Positions 29,667-39,339 of a DNA stretch of 64,000 nt are shown here, piece by piece (the stretch's first letter is position 1; every line of letters starts with the position of its first letter). The DNA is taken from assembly GCF_005862305.2 (NCBI RefSeq), contig NZ_CP054021.1:2870501-2934500 (forward strand), in the 5' to 3' direction. The notes beneath the pieces are model-generated. The model did no database searches. It worked only from the letters and a program-made list of their open reading frames with translations, and was not told the DNA's origin. Position numbers and translations under genes: made by a program. Source of the DNA: Rhizobium indicum. Its GTDB lineage: Bacteria; Pseudomonadota; Alphaproteobacteria; Rhizobiales; Rhizobiaceae.

Positions 29667-30346
29667 GGTATGATCTTGTAGCCGCCGTTTTCCGTGACGA
29701 GGATTTCAGCATTGGAGGGATCGCGCTCGATCTTCTGGCGCAGGCGATAGACGTGGGTTTCCAGCGTATGCGTCGTCACCCCGGAATTATAGCCCCAGAC
29801 CTCTTCGAGCAGCACGTCGCGGGTAACGACCTTCTGTTCGGCGCGGTAGAGATAGCGGATGATTGCCGCTTCCTTTTCCGTCAGCCGGATCTTCTGGCCG
29901 TTATCGGTGGTCAGGAGCTTCTGGCTCGGCTTGAAGAGGTAGGGGCCGACGGTGAAGGTCGCGTCCTCGCTCTGCTCATGCTGGCGCAGCTGCACGCGGA
30001 TGCGGGCGAGCAGCACGGCGAAGCGGAAAGGCTTGGTGACATAATCGTTGGCGCCGGCTTCGAGACCGAGGATCGTGTCCGAATCGGTATCGTGGCCAGT
30101 CAGCATGATGATCGGCGCCTTGAAACCGCCCTTGCGCAGCAGCTTCACTGCCTCGCGGCCGTCCATATCGGGCAGGCCGACATCCATAATCAGCAGGTCG
30201 ATCGGCGTCGCGCGGGCGGTCGCGACACCCTTGCCGGCGTTGGCTTCCTGCAGAACCGTGAATTCCTCATACAGCGACAATTGCTCCGTCAGCGTCTGCC
30301 GAAGGTCATCGTCGTCATCCACCAGAAGAATGGTGCGTGCGGTCAT
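29663..30346 (-). CDS. OmpR-type response regulator, CenR/OtpR-like
   Basis: A 227-residue two-component regulator. The receiver domain (1-120) has the acidic pocket L-V-D-D-D-D-D, the phosphoacceptor Asp in L-L-I-M-D-V-G-L-P-D-M-D-G, the Thr in M-L-T-G-H-D-T and Lys in V-T-K-P-F-R. The C-terminal winged helix (130-227) has L-T-E-K-E-A-A-I-I-R-Y-L and T-L-E-T-H-V-Y-R-L-R-Q-K-I. Overall it resembles the envelope regulator CenR of alphaproteobacteria (OtpR in Brucella); this is from memory of the family. No histidine kinase gene is adjacent, and the downstream neighbour is the cyclic-nucleotide-binding protein. AGGAC before the ATG supports the start. Confidence 0.88.
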   Translation of the reverse strand: MTARTILLVDDDDDLRQTLTEQLSLYEEFTVLQEANAGKGVATARATPIDLLIMDVGLPDMDGREAVKLLRKGGFKAPIIMLTGHDTDSDTILGLEAGANDYVTKPFRFAVLLARIRVQLRQHEQSEDATFTVGPYLFKPSQKLLTTDNGQKIRLTEKEAAIIRYLYRAEQKVVTRDVLLEEVWGYNSGVTTHTLETHVYRLRQKIERDPSNAEILVTENGGYKIIP

Positions 30347-30513
30347 GCCGTTTGCGTCCTCATGTTAAGTCCCCTAGTCCTACGCCAAATTCCTGGTTTG
30401 GCAAGGATCGGGCAGCGGGCTGTTGCCGGGTCGGTTTCGATATGATTTCAATCGAAGCCCCAGACAAGGCACGACATGCGAGAAAAATGGAAAAAGCAAG
30501 GCAGAGGCGAGGT

Positions 30514-31035
30514 ATGACGCCGTCGACGATCGTGGTGCGTCCTGCGCCGGGGCGCAAGAGCCGGGCGATCGTCCGGTTCGGCGCCATCACCGTGCCCGCT
30601 GCGATCGGCCGCTCCGGCCGCACCGTGATGAAACGCGAGGGCGACGGCGCCACGCCGATCGCCTCGATGAGGCTGATATCGGGCTTCCGGCGTGGCGAGC
30701 GGAACGGCCGGCTCGTCACTCCGCTTTCCATCCGCCGCATCCGGCCCGACATGCTCTGGTGCGATCAATCTGACAATGCCAGCTACAACCGCCTCGTCCG
30801 GGCGCCGTTCAGCGCAAGTCACGAGGAGATGCGGCGCAGCGACTGGCTCTACGATATCTGCCTGGTGATGGACTGGAACATCTCCTCGCGTGCGCGCAAT
30901 CGCGGCTCGGCGATCTTCTTCCATCTCATCCGGCCGGGCTACGAGCCGACGGCGGGCTGCGTGGCGGTGAGCCTGCGCGACATGCGCCGCCTGCTGCCAC
31001 ACATTCGAAAGGGAACGATTGTCCGCGTCGTCTGA
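30514..31035 (+). CDS. L,D-transpeptidase (YkuD) family protein
   Basis: A 173-residue protein with the YkuD catalytic pattern: the His of F-F-H-L-I-R-P-G and the nucleophile Cys in P-T-A-G-C-V-A-V-S, near the C-terminus. L,D-transpeptidases cross-link peptidoglycan or attach proteins to it. The start at 30514 (MTPSTIVVRPAPGRKSR) has GAGGCGAGGT just before it; starts at 30487 or 30442 would add a basic segment but no clear signal peptide, so how it would reach the periplasm is unclear. It is divergent from the response-regulator gene, with about 167 bp between the starts, so envelope control by that regulator is conceivable. Confidence 0.82.
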   Translation: MTPSTIVVRPAPGRKSRAIVRFGAITVPAAIGRSGRTVMKREGDGATPIASMRLISGFRRGERNGRLVTPLSIRRIRPDMLWCDQSDNASYNRLVRAPFSASHEEMRRSDWLYDICLVMDWNISSRARNRGSAIFFHLIRPGYEPTAGCVAVSLRDMRRLLPHIRKGTIVRVV

Positions 31036-31166
31036 TTGTCTTCCGGATGCGGTCACCTATATGTTTCCGGTGACCGAACGCTCCGGCTGAAATGCGTTCA
31101 GGGACGTCCGCAAGCGCGGGCGCAATTCATGCCTCGTCCAATTCTTCAAACTCCCGGAGATATATT

Positions 31167-31997
31167 GTGACCGCTCAACCTATCATCACTTTCCATGACG
31201 GACATTCCATTCCACAAATCGGCCTCGGCGTCTGGCAGACGCCGCAGGATATTGCCGCTCCCACCGTGCGCACGGCGATCGCCGTCGGCTATCGTCACAT
31301 CGATACGGCTTCCGGCTACGACAACGAAGAGGGCGTCGGCGAAGGCATCCGCTCTTCCGGCCTCGACCGCAAGGACATCTTCGTCACCACCAAGCTCAGG
31401 AATACCGATCAAGGCTTTGACAATACGCTGCGCGCCTTCGACGGCAGCCTGAAGAAGCTCGGTTCCGAATATGTCGACCTCTATCTCATTCACTGGCCGT
31501 CGCCGCATCGCGGCCTTTATACAGAAACCTGGAAGGCTTTCGTGCGCATCCGGGAAGAGGGCCGTGCCCGCTCGATCGGCGTGTCGAATTTCAATCCCGA
31601 ACATCTTGAGCGCATCATCGGCGAAACCGGCATCGTCCCCGTCATCAACCAGATCGAGCTGCATCCCGACTTCCAGCAGAAGGCGGCGCAGGCGGCTCAT
31701 CAGAAGCTGAACATCGCCACCGAATCCTGGAGCCCGCTCGGCCAGGGCAAGTTCATCTCGAACGCGGTGATCGGTGAGATCGCCAAGAAGCATCAGAAGA
31801 CGCCGGCCCAGGTCATCATCCGCTGGCACATCGACACCGGCCTTGTCGTCATCCCGAAATCGGTGACGCCGTCGCGCATCGAGGAGAATTTGCAGGTGTT
31901 CGACTTCAAGCTCGATGCCGACGATATGGCCGCGATCGCCAAGCTCGACAGCGCCGGTGCCCGCATGGGGCCGGATCCGATGACGGCAACCTTCTGA
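31167..31997 (+). CDS. Aldo/keto reductase
   Basis: A 276-residue NADPH-dependent carbonyl reductase of the 2,5-diketogluconate reductase type. The tetrad is visible: Asp and Tyr in H-I-D-T-A-S-G-Y-D-N-E, Lys in V-T-T-K-L and His in L-I-H-W-P-S-P. S-I-G-V-S-N-F-N and the C-terminal V-I-P-K-S-V-T-P-S-R-I match family signatures. The start is GTG at 31167 with GGAGATATATT in front. The substrate is unknown. Confidence 0.93.
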   Translation: MTAQPIITFHDGHSIPQIGLGVWQTPQDIAAPTVRTAIAVGYRHIDTASGYDNEEGVGEGIRSSGLDRKDIFVTTKLRNTDQGFDNTLRAFDGSLKKLGSEYVDLYLIHWPSPHRGLYTETWKAFVRIREEGRARSIGVSNFNPEHLERIIGETGIVPVINQIELHPDFQQKAAQAAHQKLNIATESWSPLGQGKFISNAVIGEIAKKHQKTPAQVIIRWHIDTGLVVIPKSVTPSRIEENLQVFDFKLDADDMAAIAKLDSAGARMGPDPMTATF

Positions 31998-32083
31998 TCG
32001 TCGTCTCGATTATCGCCAAGCCAATCAGCGGCCGCCTCGGGAGAGATCACCCGCGGCGGCCTTTCTATGATGGGCCTGCCGCT

Positions 32084-32437
32084 TCAATAATTACATTTGG
32101 ACGAGCCGTTGGTCGGGGTAAAACCGTAGTTGCAGGCATTGTTCAGGCGCTGCGGCCGTCCGATCGAGCCGGTATATTCGTCCGAAGCAAAGGCGCGCGA
32201 GGGGTACCAGTAGCCGTTCGTGCTCTTGATATAGCCGGGCCGGGCGTTGCTATAACCGCGATATCCGTTGAGAGTTGGTGCTTTGCCTTGCGCGACCTGT
32301 TGCCATAAGCTGGAAGAGACCGTCATCGGCGGTGCCGGCGGATGGATCGGCGCAGCCGCAGCGGCATCGATTGATGCCAGCGACGCGAACACGCCCAGGA
32401 TGGTTTGCGGCAGGCGTCCTGCCATTTTCTGTCTCAT
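32084..32437 (-). CDS. Small secreted protein of unknown function
   Basis: A 117-residue protein that I do not recognise. Residues 1-28 look like a signal peptide (M-R-Q-K-M-A-G-R-L-P then hydrophobic, ending I-D-A-A-A-A-A). The mature part is rich in Tyr, Asn, Gly and Ser (L-N-G-Y-R-G-Y-S-N-A-R-P-G-Y, G-Y-W-Y-P-S-R-A-F) and has two cysteines near the end that could form a disulphide. It converges with the aldo/keto reductase gene. It may be a small periplasmic or surface protein restricted to rhizobia. Confidence 0.7.
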   Translation of the reverse strand: MRQKMAGRLPQTILGVFASLASIDAAAAAPIHPPAPPMTVSSSLWQQVAQGKAPTLNGYRGYSNARPGYIKSTNGYWYPSRAFASDEYTGSIGRPQRLNNACNYGFTPTNGSSKCNY

Positions 32438-32475
32438 GGCTATTCTCCCAGATCACACAACGCGGAACTTTGCTC

Positions 32476-32579
32476 CTGCATAATTCCTTAAATCGGAATC
32501 GATTTAAGGATGAAATTATGCAGCAATTCAAAATGTTACAGCGTCCTTTGCGCGTCTGAAAAGACGCGCGGCGCTGTAG
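32476..32579. repeat. Palindromic repeat, family C (second copy)
   Basis: Matches 18843-18946 almost base for base: CTGCATAATTCCTTAAATCG, then GATTTAAGG, ATTATGCAG, TGTTACAGCG and the GCGCGTCT/AGACGCGC stem. The two copies are 13.6 kb apart in the same orientation. The remaining bases of the 423-base gap before leuC (32580-32802) show no gene. Confidence 0.9.
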
Positions 32580-32802
32580 CGCAGCCAAGCCAGTGATCGC
32601 CGAAACCGGCAATGGACGCGCGAAAGCGTGCCTGTCGAAAGTCGCGCGAGATGCGTCTGAAAGCGCCATCTGGATGAAGCCACAGGCATTCCCCGATGTC
32701 GATTGCCCGAACGGGTGAAATCGAGAATGCGGGTCATTCACTGACGAGCCCAAGAAAGCAATACCCACCAGGCGCCGAAGACAGGGGGGTGCCACAAATG
32801 CG

Positions 32803-32838
32803 AAGCCCACCGATGCGCAGGGGCATCGGTGGGCTTTT
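32803..32838. terminator. Strong hairpin downstream of leuC
   Basis: AAGCCCACCGATGC pairs with GCATCGGTGGGCTT around a short GCAGGG-type loop, with TTTT on the plus-strand side. It lies 23 bases beyond the leuC stop. Read on the minus strand the T-tract is weak (CTTCGCATTT), so it may act mainly as a 3'-end stabiliser or as a two-way terminator. Confidence 0.7.
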
Positions 32839-32860
32839 GATTGTCATCCGTTTTGATGGA

Positions 32861-34270
32861 TCAGTTCCACTCGCGGATATCGACGAAGTGGCCGGCGATT
32901 GCGGCTGCGGCTGCCATTGCCGGCGAGACGAGGTGCGTGCGGCCCTTGAAGCCCTGACGGCCTTCGAAGTTGCGGTTCGAGGTCGAAGCGCAGCGTTCGC
33001 CCGGCTTCAGGCGGTCGTCGTTCATGGCAAGGCACATGGAGCAGCCCGGCTCGCGCCAGTCGAAACCGGCGGCCTTGAAGATCTTGTCGAGACCTTCGGC
33101 TTCCGCCTGTTCCTTGACGAGGCCGGAACCCGGCACGATCATCGCGTCGACAGTCGGGGCAACCGTCTTGCCTTCGACGACCTTGGCGACTTCGCGCAGA
33201 TCCTCGATGCGGCCGTTGGTGCAGGAGCCGATGAAGACGCGGTCGAGCGTGATGTCGGTCATCTTCGTGCCCGGCTTCAGGCCCATATAGTCGAGCGCGC
33301 GCCATTTGGAGGTGCGCTTGGTTTCGTCCGGAATGTCGTCCGGGTTCGGAACGATGCCCTGGACGGAGATGACATCCTCGGGCGAGGAGCCCCAGGAAAC
33401 GATCGGCGGCAGGCTGGCGGCGTCGAGCACGACGACGCGGTCGTAATGAGCGCCCTCGTCGGTCTGCAGCGTCTTCCAGTAGGCGATCGCCTGTTCCAGC
33501 GCCTCGCCCTTCGGCGCGCGCGGCTTGCCCTTGATATATTCGAAGGTCTTTTCATCCGGGGCGATCAGGCCGGCGCGGGCGCCGCCTTCGATCGTCATGT
33601 TGCAGATGGTCATGCGGCCTTCCATCGACAGCGCGCGGATCGCTTCGCCGGCAAATTCGATGACGTGGCCGGTGCCGCCGGCCGTGCCGATCTCGCCGAT
33701 GATGGCAAGGATGATGTCCTTGGCGGTGACGTGCGGCGGAAGCACGCCGTCGACCCGCACCAGCATGTTTTTCGCCTTCTTCTGGATCAGCGTCTGGGTC
33801 GCCAGAACATGCTCGACCTCGGAGGTGCCGATGCCGTGCGCCAGCGCGCCGAAAGCGCCGTGCGTCGAGGTGTGGCTGTCGCCGCAGACGATGGTCATGC
33901 CGGGCAGGGTGAAGCCCTGTTCCGGACCGACGATGTGGACGATGCCCTGGCGCTTGTCGCTTGCCGAATAATATTCGACGCCGAATTCGGCGGCGTTGGT
34001 CGCCAGCGCTTCCACCTGGATGCGGCTTTCCTCGTTCTTGATGCCGAGGTGGCGGTCGGGCGAAGTCGGAACGTTATGGTCGACGACGGCGAGCGTCTTT
34101 TCCGGCGCGCGAACCTTGCGGCCGGTCATGCGCAGGCCTTCGAAAGCCTGCGGCGAGGTGACTTCGTGGACCAGGTGGCGGTCGATGTAGAGAAGACAGG
34201 TGCCGTCTGCCTGTTCGTCGACCAGATGATCGTCCCAGATCTTGTCGTAGATGGTACGCGGTGCGCTCAT
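32861..34270 (-). CDS. leuC: 3-isopropylmalate dehydratase large subunit
   Basis: A 469-residue aconitase-family enzyme that, with LeuD, isomerises 2- to 3-isopropylmalate in leucine synthesis. The 4Fe-4S cysteines are in [12 protein letters not shown] and [24 protein letters not shown] and the start [20 protein letters not shown] are typical. Length equals E. coli LeuC (466). leuD is not in the window, which is usual in rhizobia. The preceding 283 bp hold no other convincing gene. Confidence 0.96.
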   Translation of the reverse strand: MSAPRTIYDKIWDDHLVDEQADGTCLLYIDRHLVHEVTSPQAFEGLRMTGRKVRAPEKTLAVVDHNVPTSPDRHLGIKNEESRIQVEALATNAAEFGVEYYSASDKRQGIVHIVGPEQGFTLPGMTIVCGDSHTSTHGAFGALAHGIGTSEVEHVLATQTLIQKKAKNMLVRVDGVLPPHVTAKDIILAIIGEIGTAGGTGHVIEFAGEAIRALSMEGRMTICNMTIEGGARAGLIAPDEKTFEYIKGKPRAPKGEALEQAIAYWKTLQTDEGAHYDRVVVLDAASLPPIVSWGSSPEDVISVQGIVPNPDDIPDETKRTSKWRALDYMGLKPGTKMTDITLDRVFIGSCTNGRIEDLREVAKVVEGKTVAPTVDAMIVPGSGLVKEQAEAEGLDKIFKAAGFDWREPGCSMCLAMNDDRLKPGERCASTSNRNFEGRQGFKGRTHLVSPAMAAAAAIAGHFVDIREWN

Positions 34271-34553
34271 GGCGTTAAGTCCGTTTTTCTAAAGCTTTTG
34301 GAAAATCGAGAAATGGCAGATCAGGCTCCGCCGGCCGTCATTCGATCAACGAAGTCGGCTGTTGAGCGCACCGGACACGCACGCAAAAAACCGCGCCGGC
34401 AGGCGATAGTGATCCTGCAGCACGAAAATATGCGCACCAATGCATCTGAACTTGGATTCCATGGCCCTGCATATAGCGATTTTTCGCGGCGGCTTCAATT
34501 TGAATCATCAGTAGGCGCTCTGCGGCCTCTCAGCGGCGCAGCGTATTGATCGC

Positions 34554-35366
34554 TTACCGCGATTTCATCCATTTCTCCGTCCGCCGCAGCGCCAGCGACA
34601 GGCCGATCGTCAGGATCAGATAGATATAGGTGACGATCGAATAGGTCTCGAAGAAGCGGAAGGAACCGGCGGCATAGACCTTGCCCATCTGGGTGATGTC
34701 GGCGACTCCGAGCACCGAGACGAGCGAGCTGTCCTTCACCATCGAGACGAAATCGTTGGAGAGCGGCGGGAAGATCACCCGGATCGCCTGCGGGAAGACG
34801 ACGGAACGAAAGCGTCGGTAGCGCGACAGGCCAAGCGCCTTGGCCGCCTCGATCTGGCCGAGATCGACCGACTGGAAACCGGCCCGAAAGATTTCGGCGA
34901 TGAAGGAGGAATAGCCGACCGTCAGCGCGATGATCGCTCGGCACATCAGCGAGAGATCGCGCACCAGGATGGGCTCGGCCACGCCTGATGTCACCAGCGG
35001 TGAAATCAGGAAATTATAGCCTGCAACCAGAGCCGGTGCGCCGACGAAGGCGACGTAGAACAGCAGCACGAGGATCGGTATGCCGCGGATGATCTCGATG
35101 TAGAAGCGCGCAATCTGACGCAACACCTGGCTGTCGGCCATGCCGAGCAGGCAGATGCCGAGGCCGAGCACGGTGGCGAGCACGAAGGCGACCAGCGTGA
35201 CGAAGACGGTGACGCCGACACCGTTGACGACGGTGCGGAAGACCTGGGCATAGATATCGTTGGCGACGATGACAACGGCAAGCACGATGCCGATCGTGAT
35301 GAGGGCGACCAGCCACCAGGGATAGTCGTCCTTGACGTGTCTGTCTGGAGATGGTCGCAGGGCCAT
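34554..35366 (-). CDS. Polar amino-acid ABC transporter permease (HisM/GlnP type)
   Basis: A 270-residue inner-membrane permease of the His/Glu/Gln/Arg family. The typical N-terminal helix L-G-L-G-I-C-L-L-G-M-A-D-S, then I-E-I-I-R-G-I-P-I-L-V-L-L-F-Y, the EAA loop E-A-A-K-A-L-G-L-S-R-Y-R-R-F and S-L-V-S-V-L-G-V-A-D-I-T are present. The ATG at 35366 is used; a TTG just before adds one residue. It follows the binding-protein gene by 16 bp. No ATPase gene is adjacent, so it must share one encoded elsewhere. Confidence 0.9.
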   Translation of the reverse strand: MALRPSPDRHVKDDYPWWLVALITIGIVLAVVIVANDIYAQVFRTVVNGVGVTVFVTLVAFVLATVLGLGICLLGMADSQVLRQIARFYIEIIRGIPILVLLFYVAFVGAPALVAGYNFLISPLVTSGVAEPILVRDLSLMCRAIIALTVGYSSFIAEIFRAGFQSVDLGQIEAAKALGLSRYRRFRSVVFPQAIRVIFPPLSNDFVSMVKDSSLVSVLGVADITQMGKVYAAGSFRFFETYSIVTYIYLILTIGLSLALRRTEKWMKSR

Positions 35367-35382
35367 CAATAGTTGCTCGGCG

Positions 35383-36180
35383 TCATTCGCCCATCTTGTA
35401 GTCGAGAAACCACTTCTTGTTCAGTCCATCCAGCGTGCCGTCGGCCTTGAGTGCGGCGATGGCGGCATTAACAGGGGCGACGAGGTCGGACCCCTTCGGG
35501 AAGATGAAACCGAAATCTTCGGTGCCGAGCGGCTCGCCGATCAGCTTCAAGGCGCCGTTCGAGGCGTCGACATAACCCTTGCCGGCGGTGCCGTCGGTCA
35601 GCACGACGTCGACGTCGCCGGCCTTCAGGGCCTGGACGGTGGCGCCGAAGGTTTCGAAGAGCTTGATGCGCGGGTTCTGCTCGTTGCCATCAAGCACTTC
35701 GTAGACGGCGGTGTAGAAGGGCGTGGTGCCGGGTTGTGCGCCGACCAGGCCATCCTTGAATTCGCCGAAGGACTTGGCGTCGGTGAAGCGCTTCTCATCG
35801 CCGCGCACCAGCATGAACTGCTGCGAGCGCATATAGGGATCGGAGAAATCCACCTTCTGCTTGCGGTCTTCCTTGATGGTGATGCCGGTCATGCCGATGT
35901 TGTACTGGCCGTCGGACACCGCCTGGATCATCGCGTCCCAGCTGGTGTTCTGGTATTCGACCTTGAAATTCAGCCGCTTGGCGATCTCGTTCATCGCATC
36001 ATATTCCCAGCCGATCGCCTTGCCGGATTTCGGATCGACGAATTGCAGCGGCGGATAGGCATTCTCGGTGACGACGACGACGCTCTTGCCGCCGAGATCG
36101 GGCAGTTCGGCGGCCGATGCGGCGAGGGGTAGAAGAGCAAGGGCGGCGAAGCTCGCAAGAACGGTACGACGAAACAACAT
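35383..36180 (-). CDS. Polar amino-acid ABC transporter periplasmic binding protein
   Basis: A 265-residue solute-binding protein (SBP_bac_3). Signal peptide MLFRRTVLASFAALALLPLA ending S-A-A; the mature protein begins E-L-P-D-L-G-G-K-S-V-V-V-V-T-E. Family signs are E-N-A-Y-P-P-L-Q-F, G-W-E-Y-D-A-M-N-E-I-A, M-T-G-I-T-I-K-E-D-R and D-F-S-D-P-Y. The start at 36180 is fixed by the signal peptide. It feeds the permease gene 16 bp downstream. Confidence 0.92.
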   Translation of the reverse strand: MLFRRTVLASFAALALLPLAASAAELPDLGGKSVVVVTENAYPPLQFVDPKSGKAIGWEYDAMNEIAKRLNFKVEYQNTSWDAMIQAVSDGQYNIGMTGITIKEDRKQKVDFSDPYMRSQQFMLVRGDEKRFTDAKSFGEFKDGLVGAQPGTTPFYTAVYEVLDGNEQNPRIKLFETFGATVQALKAGDVDVVLTDGTAGKGYVDASNGALKLIGEPLGTEDFGFIFPKGSDLVAPVNAAIAALKADGTLDGLNKKWFLDYKMGE

Positions 36181-36261
36181 TGAACGGTTCCCCAAAATTG
36201 AACGGCAAAAACTGTCACGGAAGATAGGCCCGAGGCAAGGCCGCCGGCTGCGCACCGAAGC

Positions 36262-36295
36262 AAAAAATAGAAAAGGCGACCCGAAGGTCGCCTTT
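36262..36295 (-). terminator. Rho-independent terminator after rplS
   Basis: On the minus strand AAAGGCGACC pairs with GGTCGCCTTT around a TTCG loop, followed by TTCTATTTTTT. It closes the ffh-rplS operon 31 bases after the rplS stop. Confidence 0.9.
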
Positions 36296-36325
36296 CCAAG
36301 CAAAGAATTTTGCGTGGCGCAGGTC

Positions 36326-36880
36326 TTATTCTGCTGCCGGTTCCGCTGCAGCGGCGGCTGCTTCAGCGGCGGCCTTTTCAGCGGCGGCCTTGGCTTCCGC
36401 AGCTTCTGCTGCTGCCCTCTCGGCGGCGAGCGCCTGAGCTGCTGCAACCTTTTCAGCTTCGATGCGTGCCTTTTCCTCGGCAATGGCGGCGCGCTCGGCG
36501 TCGTTGAGCTTGCGGGCGCGGACGCCGGTGTCTTCAACGATACGGGCAGACTTGCCGCGACGGTCGCGCAGGTAATAGAGCTTGGCGCGACGGACCTTAC
36601 CGCGGCGAACGACGTCGACGCTTTCGATCATCGGCGAGTAGATCGGGAATACGCGCTCGACGCCTTCGCCGTAGGAGATCTTGCGGACCGTGAAGTTTTC
36701 CTGCAGGCCGCCGCCGGAGCGGGCGATGCAGACGCCTTCATAGGCCTGAACGCGGGTACGGGTGCCTTCCGTGACCTTGACGTTGACGCGGACGGTGTCG
36801 CCCGGGGAAAATTCGGGAAGCGTGCGCTTGGCTTCGATCTTGGCGGCCTGTTCGGCCTCAAGCTGCTGAATGATGTTCAT
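36326..36880 (-). CDS. rplS: 50S ribosomal protein L19 with Ala/Glu-rich tail
   Basis: A 184-residue ribosomal protein. Residues 1-118 are the conserved L19 core ([59 protein letters not shown]). Residues 120-184 are an extra tail made almost only of Ala, Glu and Lys, which looks helical or coiled coil and is absent from E. coli L19 (115 residues). It is the last gene of the SRP/ribosome operon; the 287 bp before it hold a palindromic repeat and no gene. Confidence 0.95.
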   Translation of the reverse strand: MNIIQQLEAEQAAKIEAKRTLPEFSPGDTVRVNVKVTEGTRTRVQAYEGVCIARSGGGLQENFTVRKISYGEGVERVFPIYSPMIESVDVVRRGKVRRAKLYYLRDRRGKSARIVEDTGVRARKLNDAERAAIAEEKARIEAEKVAAAQALAAERAAAEAAEAKAAAEKAAAEAAAAAAEPAAE

Positions 36881-37167
36881 CGTCTTAACCTTTGGTTCTT
36901 CTGAAACAGCCAGAGCGCTCGACACTGATCCTTCGGAACTGGCCTCAGGACTTTGCCCGTCAAGGGCGGGAGCGGATTCGCCATTCTTTGTTTGCTGGCA
37001 GACGGGGATAAACCCCATTTCCGCGTGCGCCAATACACGAAAGGCCAGGGCTTGTCATCCCTTGGGCGGCATTTTTGTGAAAAGGGCTGCGAAATCAGCC
37101 GTTTTTCTCACTTTACAGCGCCGATCGCCTTTTCAGACGGCGCAAAGGACGTTGTGACATTTTGAAT

Positions 37168-37899
37168 CTACGCATCGTGCTTTCCGAAATTCGATCCCGA
37201 TTTTGGGGCCGATGCGTCAGACTTTTCCAGCAGATCCGGCCGCCGCTCCCGCGTCAGCCGCACCGCTTCCTGATGCCGCCATTTCTCGATCGCGCCGTGG
37301 TTGCCCGAGGTGAGGATCGCGGGGATTTCCCGGCCTTCCCATTCCTGCGGCCGAGTATAATGCGGATGTTCCAGCAGTCCGCCTTCGAAACTTTCGTGCA
37401 GGCCGGAAAGATCGTTGCCCATGACACCAGGCAGGATGCGGATAATCGCATCGAGCACGATCAGCGCCGCCGGCTCGCCGCCTGATAGCACGTAGTCGCC
37501 GATCGAGACCTCTTCCAGTCCACGCGCCTCGATCACCCGCTGGTCGACACCCTCGAAGCGGCCGCAGACGATGATGATTCCGTCGCCCGCCGCGAGCTCG
37601 CGCACACGCTCTTGCGTCAGCGGCCGGCCGCGCGGGCTCATCAGCAGCCGTGGGCGGGTATCGTTTTCTGAGGCGCTGTCGATCGCACGTGCAAGAACGT
37701 CGGCCTTCAGCACCATGCCGGCGCCGCCGCCGGCCGGGGTGTCATCGACGGTGCGATGTCTGTCGGTGGCGAAGTCGCGGATCTGAACCGTGTCCAGCGA
37801 CCATTGCCCCCGCTCCATCGCCTTGCCGGCGAGCGAGAAGCCCAGATGCCCCGGAAACATTTCCGGATAAAGTGTCAGCACGCTCGCCCGGAAAGCCAT
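37168..37899 (-). CDS. trmD: tRNA (guanine-N1)-methyltransferase TrmD, C-terminus formed by a repeat
   Basis: A 243-residue SPOUT methyltransferase that makes m1G37 in tRNA, preventing frameshifts. Motifs [33 protein letters not shown] and the knot [13 protein letters not shown] are complete. The last 16 residues (from about [10 protein letters not shown]) are encoded by a family D palindromic repeat at 37171-37213, so the original stop seems to have been replaced. The start overlaps the rimM stop by one base. Confidence 0.95.
   Translation of the reverse strand: MAFRASVLTLYPEMFPGHLGFSLAGKAMERGQWSLDTVQIRDFATDRHRTVDDTPAGGGAGMVLKADVLARAIDSASENDTRPRLLMSPRGRPLTQERVRELAAGDGIIIVCGRFEGVDQRVIEARGLEEVSIGDYVLSGGEPAALIVLDAIIRILPGVMGNDLSGLHESFEGGLLEHPHYTRPQEWEGREIPAILTSGNHGAIEKWRHQEAVRLTRERRPDLLEKSDASAPKSGSNFGKHDA
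37171..37213. repeat. Palindromic repeat, family D, inside trmD 3' end
   Basis: CGCATCGTGCTTTCCGAAAT...ATTTTGGGGCCGATGCG, with outer arms CGCATCG/CGATGCG. Related copies lie at 18795-18836 and 54246-54299, and half a copy at 2085-2117. This one is read as the last codons of trmD. Confidence 0.8.
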
Positions 37900-38468
37900 T
37901 ACTTCTTCTTTTTCGGCTTGTCGGGAGTGAATTTCGAAAGCTCTTCGGGATCCTCGACCAGCCCCGCCGCCAGCGGATCGATCAGCAGCGTGCCGGCCTC
38001 GAGGTCGATCTCCAGCACCGAGGCTTCGGAGAAGGGGATCAGCACCGGGCGCTTGCCCGGACCTTTGAGTTCCAGCAGGTCGCCGGCGCCGAAATCGAAG
38101 ACGCCGGTGACGGTGCCATAGCTGACGCCCTTGTCGTCGCGTGCCTCGAGCCCTTCGAGATCGGCATAGTAGAACTCGTCGTCCTCCAGCTCCTCGTCCG
38201 GCAGGTTGTCCCGCTCGATATAGAGTTCAAGCCCGTTCAGAGCCTCGGCGGCATTGCGGTCGTTGACGCCGCGGAAACGGACGACGACGACATTCTTCAT
38301 CTCGCGGATTTCGAGGACTTCGAAGCTGCGGCCGTCCATGCTGTGCAGATGGCCGTAGTCGCCAAGCGCACCGGGATCGGCCGTATAGGCCTTGGCGCGC
38401 ACCTCGCCCCGGAGGCCCTGCGCGCCACCGATCGTCGCCATCAGAACGGGGTTTTCAAGCTTGGTCAT
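37899..38468 (-). CDS. rimM: 16S rRNA processing / 30S maturation factor RimM
   Basis: A 189-residue two-domain protein (RimM N-terminal beta-barrel plus PRC-barrel) that binds S19 during small-subunit assembly. Signs are [22 protein letters not shown], and the C-terminal [14 protein letters not shown]. The tail ends in K-P-K-K-K-K. The start at 38468 has AAGGAACCC in front. The stop overlaps the trmD start by one base, so the two are translationally coupled. Confidence 0.93.
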   Translation of the reverse strand: MTKLENPVLMATIGGAQGLRGEVRAKAYTADPGALGDYGHLHSMDGRSFEVLEIREMKNVVVVRFRGVNDRNAAEALNGLELYIERDNLPDEELEDDEFYYADLEGLEARDDKGVSYGTVTGVFDFGAGDLLELKGPGKRPVLIPFSEASVLEIDLEAGTLLIDPLAAGLVEDPEELSKFTPDKPKKKK

Positions 38469-38581
38469 GGGTTCCTTCATGTGAAGCCGAAAGACAGGTT
38501 TCTCATAAACGAAGTGCGTGCGATTGGAAACGAAAACGGGCGGCATGTCGCCATGCCGCCCGCTCGAAGGGGGTGTCGCGA

Positions 38582-38953
38582 TTATTCCGCGGCGTCTGCA
38601 GCAGCAGCGGCGGCGTCGGTGACCTTCTGAGCCTTTTCGGCGGCGCGTTCCTGGGCGCGCTTGCCGGGCTTTGCCTTGACCGGGTTGTTCTTGACCTCGC
38701 GCTTGGCAACGCCTGCCTCATCGAGGAAGCGCAGAACGCGGTCGGTCGGCTGGGCGCCGTGTTCGATCCAGTGCTTGATGCGCTCGGCGTTCAACTGAAC
38801 GCGCTTCTCATCGTCCTTGGCAAGCATCGGGTTCCAGGAACCGAGGTTTTCGAGGAAGCGGCCGTCACGCGGGCTGCGCGCATCGGCGAGAACGACGTGG
38901 TAATATGGGCGCTTCTTGGAACCACCGCGGGCGAGACGAATTTTCAGTGCCAT
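38582..38953 (-). CDS. rpsP: 30S ribosomal protein S16
   Basis: A 123-residue ribosomal protein. The first 80 residues are the universal S16 core ([35 protein letters not shown]), and the remaining 40 form a Lys/Ala-rich tail ending [11 protein letters not shown]. Such tails are usual in rhizobial S16. AAGGAGTAAAGAAC gives a clear ribosome-binding site. It lies between the chorismate mutase and rimM genes. Confidence 0.96.
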   Translation of the reverse strand: MALKIRLARGGSKKRPYYHVVLADARSPRDGRFLENLGSWNPMLAKDDEKRVQLNAERIKHWIEHGAQPTDRVLRFLDEAGVAKREVKNNPVKAKPGKRAQERAAEKAQKVTDAAAAAADAAE

Positions 38954-39002
38954 GTTCTTTACTCCTTGGGCTTTTCTTGACCGCTTTTTTGAGCGGTACG
39001 GG

Positions 39003-39323
39003 TTATCGGGCTGCAGCGCTCTGTTCAGCGTGATCCGCAGCGATCTGCTCATGATGCCGGATGACTTCCTTGATTACGAAGTTCAGGAACTTCTCGGCGA
39101 AATCCGGGTCCAGATTGGCGGCTTTCGCCAGCTGGCGAAGGCGTTCGATCTGGTATTCCTCGCGCGCCGGGTCGGCCGGCGGCAAATTGTATTTGGCCTT
39201 CAGCACGCCGACCTCTTTGGTGCAGCGGAAGCGTTCGGCCAGCATGTGCACGAGAGCGGCGTCGATATTGTCGATCGACTGACGATAGCTCGCGAGCTGG
39301 GCTTTGACGTTTGGATCAATCAT
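39003..39323 (-). CDS. Chorismate mutase, AroQ class
   Basis: A 106-residue all-helical chorismate mutase that makes prephenate for Phe and Tyr. Active-site residues are recognisable: [11 protein letters not shown] near the start, A-E-R-F-x-x-T-K-E-V-G-x-L-K with the key Lys, and the R-E-E-Y-Q-I-E-R-L helix. Its position between ffh and rpsP is typical for rhizobia. The ATG at 39323 lies 16 bp after the ffh stop. Confidence 0.92.
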   Translation of the reverse strand: MIDPNVKAQLASYRQSIDNIDAALVHMLAERFRCTKEVGVLKAKYNLPPADPAREEYQIERLRQLAKAANLDPDFAEKFLNFVIKEVIRHHEQIAADHAEQSAAAR

Positions 39324-39339
39324 GGGGCAAGCGATCCTT

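Noticed and set aside
32696..34549. 617-codon open frame on the plus strand
   Set aside because: Antisense of leuC. The short part beyond leuC (ATG at 34314, 78 codons) has no ribosome-binding site or recognisable motif.
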